This document shows, in pieces, positions 35,207 to 47,110 of a stretch of 64,000 nucleotides of DNA. Location: positions 88,554,333 to 88,618,332 of the forward strand of contig CM056376.1 of the NCBI GenBank assembly GCA_029718625.1, given 5' to 3'. The notes below the pieces were generated by a model. The model searched no databases. It had not been told where the DNA came from and worked only from the letters and a program-made list of their open reading frames with translations. The number at the start of each line of letters is the position of its first letter. Position 1 is the stretch's first letter. This stretch comes from Synaphobranchus kaupii (lineage: Eukaryota > Chordata > Actinopteri > Anguilliformes > Synaphobranchidae). A program made the translations under genes and the position numbers.

Positions 35207-35366
35207 GTCTGGGTCACCTTATCTCATGTATCCTGATAAATGGGGCTCAATACTTCAAACGGATCAGTGAGTCTGGGATTAAGAAGATGTGCCGGAATAT
35301 CTTCGTGCTCCAGCAGAACCTCACCAACATCACCATGTCGCGCGAGGCCGACCTGGACTTCGCCAG
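35207..35366 (+). CDS. exoc4: exoc4 (Sec8) internal exon, sixth in window
   Basis: A 160-nt exon completing Gly and encoding [36 protein letters not shown] and [16 protein letters not shown], then two bases of a split Arg codon. It is almost identical to mammalian EXOC4 as remembered ([16 protein letters not shown]). The acceptor is CTCTCCACAG and the donor is GTGAGG. It joins in frame to the terminal exon 16 kb downstream, giving DFARQYYEML. Confidence 0.98.
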
Positions 35367-36521
35367 GTGAGGGAGTCCCGCGTGTCGCTCCACCACCTCC
35401 TCATTACAGCACATTCCCGCTTTTGCCCTCCACGCCATTCGCCATTATCTCCACCCTCGTCCTCCGCCGCGTCGCGGTTTACGGTTGACGGGAATCGCGA
35501 GACTCCTGGCTTTTTGCCGTGTGCGTGCTTGCGCGTGTCTTTGTGTACCGGCAGTTTCCATGGCAACACCCCAGCCCCAGTCACAGCTGCTCTTTTCAGA
35601 CGGTGCCTCCTGAAAGCAATTAACGCTTTATCCAAGTGCTTACATCACATCAGCGCACATTTCCTAATGAACCCAGCCTCCGAGTGATTAATCACTCCTC
35701 CTCTTCCCTGCCTCCCAGCCTCGGAGAGAGCGTTCTCTCCACCCCCTTCTCAGCGTTCGTTCCACGCGCACGCAGTTTTTCAAAGAGTGTGTGGGCCAGG
35801 CAGGCTTCAGATGTGCGCAGCATTTACCTAGCTGAAGCACCACTTCCTCCAAAAGTTACCGTGACCGTATTACCTCCACTGCGTTGTTGCAGCATTGTTC
35901 AGACAATGTTTGGAATCGTATTCGCTAATTATACGTACGCCAAGCACACCTGAAGCCTAGCCTAATTTTTTGATAGCCAAGATGTATACTGTGATGCTTG
36001 TGTAAATCTGTACCAATTGTAAAGAAAATGATGTCTCAAACTTACATCCCCTGGGCTATTATTTTTTTAATTTTCTGAGCATTGTATTAAAATAAATGTA
36101 CAATTCTTAATTTCTTAAAATCATGAAAATGTGGTGAGTTAAAATAGACAGCTATCAGTTTCTAAAGAAAATCACATGACAACAAAATCTTGCTTTCTGC
36201 TTCACAAACTTTTTATTTGCTGAACATTGCATTAAAAGTAAGTAGCTATTGTTTAATTAATGTAATTACCCAAAAAGTGGCTTGATGATAGCTCCAGAAT
36301 GGATCTGCTGCATTGGCTGCTGTTCCCAATGTGCAATTGGTACATCTCCCACATTAACTGACAAGTCAGCTGGCTCGCAAATTTCTCACCAATAACTGTG
36401 ATCAATTTAAATCACGGGTGTTAGAATCCAGTCATGGAGGGCTGAAGTGTCTGCAGTTTTCTTGGTGTGTTTCAGTACCAGTGATTCCTTTAAGTGGATT
36501 GGCTAAAGAATCACACACCTT

Positions 36522-37691
36522 GGCTATGTCCGAATACGGCCCCTACACCCTTTTGAGGGCGTGTATTTGAGTCCACTTTGTCAAAAAGTTTTTGAGAGGG
36601 CGACTTTTTCTCACAAATGGGGGCACTTAAAATACCAGGATGAACCCCTTATTTCCGGGGTTTTGTTGAGGGAATTCCGGGCCACACTCATCTGCAGAAC
36701 GGTGCACTCATCTGACAATTTCAGTAAGTAACCCGGAAGTAAAAACGTAAAAAGCCCTATTCGGACGGGATAAGTTTTACAGGGGGAGGTGGGGTAATGT
36801 AATAATTACCGGAGGAGCTCCGCTATTTTAGTCCCGTCTGAATCTGCCATATCCGTAACTTTTACGGACTGCGCGCTCCCGCGCCAGTAAAGATTCCGGA
36901 GTTTTTTACCTACTGTTAAATGTCCTGTAAAAATTACCCCAGGTTAAAGCAATCCCGTGCGAATTGATATGTCCGGTAAAATTCTGTTATTTCCTGTGAG
37001 AAATCAGTTTTCCCCAGGCTTTTCTCCTGGTTTTTCACGTAAGCACTCGATGGTTGTGCTCTCTTCAGTCCAAGTGCAAGCCACAACTATTGGCCGACCT
37101 CTAACTTAATGTGACGTTACCTTAAATAAGAAGACAGAGAGCAAAAAAATAAATAAAAAAATGCCGCCTGCATCTTTTCAATTGCTCCCTGACAGCGATT
37201 TTCTACCAGAAGCAATCAGTTTGCAGTGAAGATAGGATGTGTAACGTTATATGACTCGTGGGGAACAACATGGAGTAGACACTCCAATCTCTGTAATTCT
37301 AGACACTGATTATGGAGATACTTTATCCCGTCTGAATCTTTACAGACATTGTCCTGAAAACGTATCCTGTCCGAATAGGGCTAAAGACGTAGAGCGTATA
37401 TGAATATCTATGGTACAAGATAGCTTCGTATTACAAACTACTCTTTTTTATGTTTGTTAATTCTATCTTCATTCATATTCTACACTTTGTAACAATCGTC
37501 ATCTGTTAACTGATTGATATTCTCAATATAAAAATAAATATTACAAACTACTTACTCACTAGTTTGGAAAGCGTTTTGCGGGATTTCTTTCGCACACTGC
37601 TTGCAAAGTGAGGGGACAGGGCACATAGTAGACGGGTCTGAGTGGACAGGGGACAGTGGACGGGGAATAGGGGTCATATTCGGACACAGCC
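36522..37691. mobile_element. MITE with GGCTRTGTCCGAATA ends, middle layer
   Basis: The left end reads GGCTATGTCCGAATACGGCC and the right end reads, as reverse complement, GGCTGTGTCCGAATATGACC; the pairing continues with CCCTAC/CCCTATT. It has no transposase. Its interior is interrupted by the element at 36752-37382; without that it would be about 540 bp. The target duplication is not clear. Confidence 0.75.
36752..37382 (+). mobile_element. MITE with AGCCCTATTCGGAC ends, inner layer
   Basis: The left terminus AGCCCTATTCGGACGGGATA and the right terminus (reverse complement AGCCCTATTCGGACAGGATA) form inverted repeats of about 30 bp, with GTTTTACAGG and GTTTTCAGGAC continuing inside. The 631-bp interior has no long frame. 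A diverged relative lies at 26163-26772 in another intron of the same gene. Being inside the 36522-37691 element, it is the youngest insertion of the three. Confidence 0.85.
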
Positions 37692-38128
37692 CAAATTCTC
37701 AAGGCTTTAATTGGCTGCTGATTGAAAGGAAACCGCAAAAGCCTGCAGATACTCTGGCCCTCCAGGACTTGAGTATGTCACCTCTGATTTAATTTAACAT
37801 ATGTGACAGGGCAGTTCCACCGGCATAGAGCAATGTGTTGATAGTTAGAAAACTCAATTACCATGTTGGCTGGAATGGTTCTCACGCTCCTTGCTATTGG
37901 CTCAGCGTGCTGTCAACTCTGTAAATTAGGTAGAGAACATTAACTTAAAAAGTAAGGGTTTGGCTAACTTACTAAGCAAAATTTTTTTGGGATTCTGAAA
38001 ATGCTAGTTAGCTGGCTAACCGCATTATCAAAAAAGACCCTCGTCTGCAGATAAGAAAGTCTCCCGGGGTTTGAAATGTCACCATGTGGTAGTCCAGGAT
38101 AAAACTTAGTAGTTCTGGGCATCTGGAC

Positions 38129-41100
38129 AGGTTTAGTTACAGAGCTGATGCAGTAATCAGATCTTCTCCCTGGTTTAGTTAGAGAGCTGAGGCCCGTTAA
38201 TCAGGTCTGTTTTTTTTGTTTTTTTTTACAGTGCTGATGCAGTAATCAGGCCTGGTCTCTGGTTTAGTTGGAAAGCTAAGCAGTAGTCAGGTCTGGTCTC
38301 TGGTTTAGTTACAAAGCTGTTGTACAGTAATCAGGCCTGGTCTCTGGTTTAGTTACAGAGCTAATGTAGTAATCAGGCCTGGTCTCTGGTTTAGTTACAG
38401 AACCGAGGTATAGTAATCAGGCCTGGTCTCTGGTTTAGTTACAGAGCTAGGGTACATTAATCAGCCCTGGTCTCTGGTTTAGTTACAGAGCTGATGCAGT
38501 AATTAGGCCTGGTCTCTGGTTTAGTTACAAAGCTGTGGTGCAGTAATCAGGCCTGGTCTCTGGTTTATTTACAGAGCTGATGTAGTAATCAGGCCTGGTC
38601 TCTGGTTTAGTTACAGAACTGAGGTATAGTAATCAGGCCTGGTCTCTGGTTTATTTACAGAGCTATTGCAGTAATTAGGCCTGGTTTCTGGTTTAGTTAC
38701 AAAGCTGAGGTACAATAATCAGGCCCGATCGCTTGTTTAGTTACAGAGCTGATGCAGTAATTAGGCCTGGTCTCTGGTTTAGTTACAGAGCTGAGGTACA
38801 GTATTCAGGCCTGGTCGCTTGTTTAGTTACAAAGCTGAGGTGCAGTAATCAGGCCTGGTCTCTGGTTTATTTACAGAGCTGTTGCAGTAATTAGGCCTGG
38901 TCTCTGGTTTAGTTACAAAGCTGAGGTACAGTAATCAGGCCTGGTTGCTTGTTTAGATACAGAGCTGATGTAGTAATTAGGTCTGGTCTCTGATTTAGTT
39001 ACAGAGCTGTTGTACAGTAATCAGGCCTCGTCTCTCGTTTAGTTACAGAGCTGAGGTACAGTAATCAGGCCTGGTCTCTAGTTTAGTTACAGAGCTGAGG
39101 TACAGTAAACAGGCGTGGTCTCTGGTTTAGTTGGAGCTGTTGCACAGTAATCAGGCCTGGTCTCTGGTTTAGTTACAAAGCTGAGGTACAGTAATCAGGC
39201 CTGGTCTCTGGTTTAGTTACAGAACTGATGCAGTAATCAGGCATGGTCTCTGGTTTAGTTACAAAGCTGAGGTACAGTAATCAGGCCTGGTTGCTTGTTT
39301 AGATACAGAGCTGATGTAGTAATTAGGTCTGGTCTCTGATTTAGTTACAGAGCTGTTGTACAGTAATCAGGCCTCGTCTCTCGTTTAGTTACAGAGCTGA
39401 GGTACAGTAAACAGGCGTGGTCTCTGGTTTAGTTGGAGCTGTTGCACAGTAATCAGGCCTGGTCTCTGGTTTAGTTACAAAGCTGAGGTACAGTAATCAG
39501 GCCTGGTCTCTGGTTTAGTTACAGAGATGATGTAGTAATCAGACCTGGCATCTGGTTTAGTTACAGAACTGATGCAGTAATTAGGCCTGGTCTCTGGTTT
39601 AGTTACAGAGCTGATCCAGTAATCAGGCCTGGTCTCTGGTTTAGTTACAGAACTGATGCAGTAATTAGGCCTGGTCTCTGTTTTAGTTACAGAGCTGGGG
39701 TACAGTAATCACGCCTGGTCTCTGGTTTAGTTACAAAGCTGAGGTGCAGTAATCAGGCCTGGTTGCTTGTTTAGTTACAGAGCTGATGTAGTAATTAGGT
39801 CTGGTCTCTGATTTAGTTACAGAGCTGTTGTACAGTAATCAGGCCTGGATTTCTGGTTTAGTTACAAAGCTGTGGTGCAGTAATCAGGCCTGGTTTCTGG
39901 TTTAGTTACAAAGCTGTTGCAGTAATTAGGCCTGGTTTCTGGGTTAGTTACAAAGCTGAGGTACAGTAATCAGGCCTGGTCGCTTGTTTAGTTACAGAGC
40001 TGATGCAGTAATCAGGCCTGGTTTCTGATTTAGTTACAGAACTGAGGTATAGTAATCAGGCCTGGTTTCTGGTTTAGTTACAAAGCTGAGGTACAGTAAT
40101 CAGGCCTGGTCTCTGGTTTAGTTACAAAGCTGAAGTACAGTAATCAGGCATGGTCTCTGATTTAGTTACAGAGCTGATGTAGTAATTAGGTCTGGTCTCT
40201 GATTTAGGTACAGAGCTGTTGTACAGTAATCAGGCATCGTCTCTCGTTTAGTTACAGAGCTGAGGTACAGTAATCAGGCCTGGTCTCTAGTTTAGTTACA
40301 GAGCTGAGGTACAGTAAACAGGCGTGGTCTCTGGTTTAGTTGGAGCTGTTGCACAGTAATCAGGCCTGGTCTCTGGTTTAGTTACAAAGCTGAGGTACAG
40401 TAATCAGGCCTGGTCTCTGGTTTAGTTACAAAGCTGTGGTGCAGTAATCAGGCCTGGTCTCTGGTTTAGTTACAGAGCTGAGGTACAGTAATCAGGCCTG
40501 GTCTCTGGTTTAGTTACAGAACTGATGCAGTAATTAGGCCTGGTCTCTGGTTTAGTTACAGAGCTGATCCACTAATCAGGCCTGGTCTCTGGTTTAGTTA
40601 CAGAACTGATACAGTGATCAGGCCTGGTATCTGGTTTAGTTACAGAGCTGAGGTACAGTGATCAGGCCTGGTCTCTGGTTTAGTTACAGAACTGATGCAG
40701 TAATTAGGCCTGGTATCTGGTTTAGTTACAGAGCTGAGGTACAGTGATCAGGCCTGGTCTCTGGTTTAGTTAAAGAACTGATGCAGTAATTAGGCCTGGT
40801 CTCTGGTTTAGTTACAGAGCTGATCCAGTAATCAGGCCTGGTCTCTGGTTTAGTTACAGAACTGATGCAGTAATTAGGCATGGTCTCTGGTTTAGTTACA
40901 GAGCTGAGGTACAGTAATCACGCCTGGTCTCTGGTTTAGTTAGAGCTGTTGCACAGTAATCAGGCCTGGTCTCTGGTTTAGTTACAAAGCTGAGGTACAG
41001 TGATCAGACCTGGTCTCTGGTTTAGTTATAGAGCTGATGTAGTAATCAGACCTGGCATCTGGTTTAGTTGCAGAGCTGAGGTACAGTAATAAGGCCTGGT

Positions 41101-44100
41101 CTCTGGTTTACAGAACTGATGCAGTAATTAGGCCTGGTCTCTGGTTTAGTTACAGAGCTGATCCAGTAATCAGGCCTGGTCTCTCGTTTAGTTACAGAGC
41201 TGAGGTACAGTAATCAGGCCTGGTCTCTGGTTTAGTTACAGAACTGATGCAGTAATCAGGCATGGTCTCTGGTTTAGTTACAAAGCTGAGGTACAGTAAT
41301 CAGGCCTGGTTGCTTGTTTAGATACAGAGCTGATGTAGTAATTAGGTCTGGTCTCTGATTTAGTTACAGAGCTGTTGTACAGTAATCAGGCCTCGTCTCT
41401 CGTTTATTTACAGAGCTGAGGTACAGTAATCAGGCCTGGTCTCTAGTTTAGTTACAGAGCTGAGGTACAGTAAACAGGCGTGGTCTCTGGTTTAGTTGGA
41501 GCTGTTGCACAGTAATCAGGCCTGGTCTCTGGTTTAGTTACAAAGCTGAGGTACAGTAATCAGGCCTGGTCTCTGGTTTAGTTACAGAGATGAAGTAGTA
41601 ATCAGACCTGGCATCTGGTTTAGTTACAGAACTGATGCAGTAATTAGGCCTGGTCTCTGGTTTAGTTACAGAGCTGATCCAGTAATCAGGCCTGGTCTCT
41701 CGTTTAGTTACAGAGCTGAGGTACAGTAATCAGGCCTGGTCTCCGGTTTAGTTACAGAACTGATGCAGTAATCAGGCATGGTCTCTGGTTTAGTTACAAA
41801 GCTGAGGTACAGTAATCAGGCCTGGTTGCTTGTTTAGATACAGAGCTGATGTAGTAATTAGGTCTGGTCTCTGATTTAGTTACAGAGCTGTTGTACAGTA
41901 ATCAGGCCTCGTCTCTCGTTTAGTTACAGAGCTGAGGTACAGTAATCAGGCCTGGTCTCTAGTTTAGTTACAGAGCTGAGGTACAGTAAACAGGCGTGGT
42001 CTCTGGTTTAGTTGGAGCTGTTGCACAGTAATCAGGCCTGGTCTCTGGTTTAGTTACAAAGCTGAGGTACAGTAATCAGGCCTGGTCTCTGGTTTAGTTA
42101 CAGAGATGAAGTAGTAATCAGACCTGGCATCTGGTTTAGTTACAGAACTGATGCAGTAATTAGGCCTGGTCTCTGGTTTAGTTACAGAGCTGATCCAGTA
42201 ATCAGGCCTGGTCTCTGGTTTAGTTACAGAACTGATGCAGTAATTAGGCCTGGTCTCTGTTTTAGTTACAGAGCTGGGGTACAGTAATCACGCCTGGTCT
42301 CTGCTTTAGTTACAAAGCTGAGGTGCAGTAATCAGGCCTGGTTGCTTGTTTAGTTACAGAGCTGATGTAGTAATTAGGTCTGGTCTCTGATTTAGTTACA
42401 GAGCTGTTGTACAGTAATCAGGCCTGGATTTCTGGTTTAGTTACAAAGCTGTGGTGCAGTAATCAGGCCTGGTTTCTGGTTTAGTTACAAAGCTGTTGCA
42501 GTAATTAGGCCTGGTTTCTGGTTTAGTTACAAAGCTGAGGTACAGTAATCAGGCCTGGTCTCTGGTTTAGTTACAAAGCTGAGGTACAGTAATCAGGCAT
42601 GGTCTCTGATTTAGTTACAGAGCTGATGTAGTAATTAGGTCTGGTCTCTGATTTAGGTACAGAGCTGTTGTACAGTAATCAGGCCTCGTCTCTCGTTTAG
42701 TTACAGAGCTGAGGTACAGTAATCAGGCCTGGTCTCTAGTTTAGTTACAGAGCTGAGGTACAGTAAACAGGCGTGGTCTCTGGTTTAGTTGGAGCTGTTG
42801 CACAGTAATCAGGCCTGGTCTCTGGTTTAGTTACAAAGCTGAGGTACAGTAATCAGGCCTGGTCTCTGGTTTAGTTACAAAGCTGTGGTGCAGTAATCAG
42901 GCCTGGTCTCTGGTTTAGTTACAAAGCTGTTGCAGTAATTAGGCCTGGTTTCTGGTTTAGTTACAAAGCTGAGGTACAGTAATCAGGCCTGGTCTCTGGT
43001 TTAGTTACAAAGCTGAGGTACAGTAATCAGGCATGGTCTCTGATTTAGTTACAGAGCTGATGTAGTAATTAGGTCTGGTCTCTGATTTAGGTACAGAGCT
43101 GTTGTACAGTAATCAGGCCTCGTCTCTCGTTTAGTTACAGAGCTGAGGTACAGTAATCAGGCCTGGTCTCTGGTTTAGTTGGAGCTGTTGCACAGTAATC
43201 AGGCCTGGTCTCTGGTTTAGTTACAAAGCTGAGGTACAGTAATCAGGCCTGGTCTCTGGTTTAGTTACAAAGCTGTGGTGCAGTAATCAGGCCTGGTCTC
43301 TGGTTTAGTTACAGAGCTGAGGTACAGTAATCAGGCCTGGTCTCTGGTTTAGTTACAGAACTGATGCAGTAATTAGGCCTGGTCTCTGGTTTAGTTACAG
43401 AGCTGATCCACTAATCAGGCCTGGTCTCTGGTTTAGTTACAGAACTGATACAGTGATCAGGCCTGGTATCTGGTTTAGTTACAGAGCTGAGGTACAGTGA
43501 TCAGGCCTGGTCTCTGGTTTAGTTACAGAACTGATGCAGTAATTAGGCCTGGTATCTGGTTTAGTTACAGAGCTGAGGTACAGTGATCAGGCCTGGTCTC
43601 TGGTTTAGTTACAGAGCTGAGGTACAGTGATCAGGCCTGGTCTCTGGTTTAGTTAAATAACTGATGCAGTAATTAGGCCTGGTCTCTGGTTTAGTTACAG
43701 AGCTGATCCAGTAATCAGGCCTGGTCTCTGGTTTAGTTACAGAACTGATGCAGTAATTAGGCATGGTCTCTGGTTTAGTTACAGAGCTGAGGTACAGTAA
43801 TCACGCCTGGTCTCTGGTTTAGTTAGAGCTGTTGCACAGTAATCAGGCCTGGTCTCTGGTTTAGTTAGAGCTGTTGCACAGTAATCAGGCCTGGTCTCTG
43901 GTTTAGTTACAAAGCTGAGGTACAGTGATCAGACCTGGTCTCTGGTTTAGTTACAGAGCTGATGTTGTAATCAGACCTGGCATCTGGTTTAGTTGCAGAG
44001 CTGAGGTACAGTAATAAGGCCTGGTCTCTGGTTTACAGAACTGATGCAGTAATTAGGCCTGGTCTCTGGTTTAGTTACAGAGCTGATCCAGTAATCAGGC

Positions 44101-44647
44101 CTGGTCTCTCGTTTAGTTACAGAGCTGAGGTACAGTAATCAGGCCTGGTCTCTGGTTTAGTTACAGAACTGATGTAGTAATTAGGTCTGGTCTCTGGTTT
44201 AGTTACAGAGCTGCTGTACAGTAATCAGGCCTGGTCTCTGGTTTAGTTACAGAGCTGAGGTACAGTAATCAGGCCTGGTCTCTGGTTTAGTTACAGAACT
44301 GATGTAGTAATTAGGTCTGGTCTCTGGTTTAGTTACAGAGCTGCTGTACAGTAATCAGACCTGGCATCTGGTTTAGTTACAAAGCTGATGTAGTAATCAG
44401 ACCTGGTGTCTGGTTTAGTTACAGAGATGAGGTACAGTAATAAGGCCTGGTCTCTGGTTTAGTTACAGAACTGATGCAGTAATTAGGCCTGGTCTCTGGT
44501 TTAGTTACAGAGCTGAGGTACAGTATTCAGGTCTGGTCTGTGGTTTAGTTACAGTGCTGAGGTACAGTAATCAGGCCTGGTTACTGGTTTATTTACAGAA
44601 CTGAGGTACAGTAATCAGGCCTTTTCCTGTTACAAAGTTGAGGTGTA
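38129..44647 (+). repeat. 6.5-kb intronic satellite, about 150 units of 41-44 bp
   Basis: A continuous tandem array based on GGTCTCTGGTTTAGTTACAG, AGCTGAGGTACAGTAATCAG and GCCT (44 bp). A shorter 41-bp form has GATGCAGTAAT instead of GAGGTACAGTAAT, and a rarer form has TTGGAGCTGTTGCACAG. Neighbouring units differ while distant ones match exactly: the marker TTGCTTGTTTAGATACAG recurs at about 38945, 39291, 41310 and 41826, and a block with GGATTTCTGG at 39847 recurs at 42426. The array therefore has higher-order structure. Every unit carries TAG or TAA in several frames, so no open frame of 60 codons exists in any of six frames over the array. It is non-coding. Confidence 0.97.
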
Positions 44648-45426
44648 TGTTGTTGAGTGGACACTGTTGTGAATGCAGCAGAAAGTCTTTCCAAAGTCGT
44701 TTCCCTGATAGCAGCTTTTCATGTGTGGAATTCCAAACAGGAAGCATCAGCAGTCGGCAGTCACCAAACGTGGTTTGAGTGACAAACGGTCTTGCCGAGG
44801 CACACATGTATAATTGGGCGCGTATCTCTCTCTCCGTCTTCCACACATCTGCAGGAGACAAAACCGCTCAGCTTAATTTCACCAATGTACAGTGACCAAA
44901 CCTAAAACAACAGTGTGTTCATCTCATGATTCACACCTGACCTCTCGAATGAATTTCTGATCGTGGTTTTGAACACCGCAAGTCCCCTCCCGGACCTGCA
45001 TCACACTCCAACTGTGAACATTTCAGAAATGGGAATCTATTATCCGTCCGATAATTGGAATTCAACTCCATTGCGAGCTCCTTTGCATTCAGGTCTTCCC
45101 TCCCTGACTGAGTGGCATTGATTAGTCTGTTATTTCTTTCCCCCTTGTCATAGGTGATTTTGTTTGGATAACAGCGATGACACTGTGGCACCTGGCTGCG
45201 TCGTTTCTGTAAACAGTCCTCCTCTCCTCCCGTGATTACACACGCCGGTAGAAGGTGCAGGTGCTGATTGAAATTGCGGCGAGTTGTTTACTCATTCATG
45301 GCTTTTTTTGATGAACTGGGCACGCTGAGGACCGGTCCAATCAGGGGGTCATGGCTGGCTGTGTGTGTGCGCGCCCGTTCGTCTCAACGTACACATTTTT
45401 TTAAAATTGTTATTATGCACTAATAA

Positions 45427-45543
<117 letters not shown>

Positions 45544-46466
45544 TGAAAAAGAGTGAGAGTGCAAGAGAGGGCATGCACGTCCTCACTCTTCAAAAAATAA
45601 AAGCAGTGGAAAGAAGCCTGTCTCCGTCCTCACACACGCCCTGCTGCACCCTGGACGTCCGTGTGATTGCGGTTTGAAATGGGCCCGAGAATGAGATTCT
45701 CCTGCATTCTGCTGAAACCCAGATAAGCCCCTGTGGGCGATGAAGAGGAGAGGTCAGTCCCACATCAAAATCACCGCTGCGCAGGATCTCTGCAAGGACA
45801 CAGTAATAACCATCGATTTTAGTTTAAACTGAGGAGAGGCAGGACCAGCTTCACATCTCTGAATCAACGCTGTGACCGGCGAGAGCGAGAGGGCGAGCAA
45901 ACACTGACACCTAGTGGCACAACCTTGTCACGGCAATCACTTTTCCAATGCGCAGGAAGCCGTTTGAAGGCCTTTTCAAAAGACGGTTCCGTCTAATACA
46001 GGAATACAGCCAACGGGGGTGATGCTATGTTAATATGATTTTTATGAAAGTATTATATTATGAATATATAATGTGCAAAAAAAAAAAAAAAAAAGTATAA
46101 CGTCTGAGGAAACAATCACAACAATCTGTAATGGATCTGTGTGCTATCATGTTGTTTTCCGTACTGCAAAGCGCCTCCTGGGGTGACTGTGACCCCTGAG
46201 CTATTTCAGGTGTGAAATGTCCTGGCTTAGTGTGAGAAGGGCCTAAGGAGGCCCTCTCCTGTGCCTCTCAGGGTGTACAATACAGTGAACTAGCCGTTGC
46301 TTTTTATACGCGCGCATAATTGGCTGTGTGTCTCTTTATTTCTGTCCATCACTCTCCCTCCATCTCTCTCACCACCTAAGAGACTCCTCCAGCTCACACA
46401 ATATGGCTGTGTGTTTTGATGAGCGGGTCTAAGGCCTCTGCACACACCACAAGATGGATGTCTCAA

Positions 46467-46492
46467 TTCTGATCTTATCATATAATGAAATA
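46467..46492 (+). repeat. 26-bp inverted pair, first copy
   Basis: TTCTGATCTTATCATATAAT plus GAAATA is the exact reverse complement of 49763-49788. Beyond the core the two flanks remain weakly similar for about 50 bp. Confidence 0.85.
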
Positions 46493-46844
46493 TGCAGAGT
46501 GCAGTCATCGTGGAACGTCGTCTTGTTTCATTTTGTGTGCTGAACGGCTCAGTCAATGCCGAGGACCATCCATACGGAGTATGTTAACGAAACATCTCTT
46601 AAAAATATTCTGGTTTTTTTTATTTTAAAAATTTTTTTAGCAATTAAAAGCCGAAGTGATTTCGATAAAGTAACTAACAGGCACGCACGCACACAGTCTC
46701 TTTCCTTTTCCTCTCTTTCTCTTACCCTGTCACACACCAGACACTCGTTTTACCTTAGCTGTCTGCAGTTGCTGGCAGTTGGCTGTTTTCTCACACGCGC
46801 ACACGCACACGGGTCTGCATAAAAAGCATTACCATTCTGCCGGT

Positions 46845-47110
46845 ATCAGCACTTGCCCAGCAGAGCGCTGGAGCGCGGCGCCTCTGCGGTCTTCGCTTGG
46901 CGGCGAAGCACCGCGGTCGCCAGAGGGCAATGCCCGCGCAGCGACCCCCGGTGCCCGCCCGCCCGTCGCTGCACTGCGCCACTGCGTGTCGCCGTACTTT
47001 TTAGCTCCGCGGCGGAGCGCAGGGGTGGTCACTCTGACGGACGCGCCAGCGTTTGGGGTTTGGTCTGAATCGGCCGCGGTAACCGGCCGTAAAATGGGGG
47101 GCAGAACCCC
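46845..47110. promoter_or_regulatory. CpG-rich block in the last intron
   Basis: High GC and frequent CG dinucleotides, bordered by AT-rich DNA. It looks like a small CpG island. No TATA box, exon or conserved reading frame is visible; the open frames over it (for example 46779-47348) are a by-product of base composition. Confidence 0.35.

Larger units (their letters stand above)
36414..37790. mobile_element. hAT-type MITE, outer layer of a three-level nest
   Basis: The left arm (36414-36521) starts ACGGGTGTTAGAATCCAG and includes GGAGGGCTGAAGTGTCTGCAG. The right arm (37692-37790) includes CTGCAGATACTCTGGCCCTCC and ends TGACATA/CCTCTGATT-like sequence that pairs with the left arm (reverse complement reads TGGAGGGCCAGAGTATCTGCAG). 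Together they resemble a short non-autonomous element common in fish. The 1.17-kb element at 36522-37691 sits between the arms, so it inserted later. Confidence 0.7.

Noticed and set aside
38129..44647. CRISPR-like regular spacing
   Set aside because: The whole unit is repeated with no unique spacers, and the host is a vertebrate; it is a satellite.
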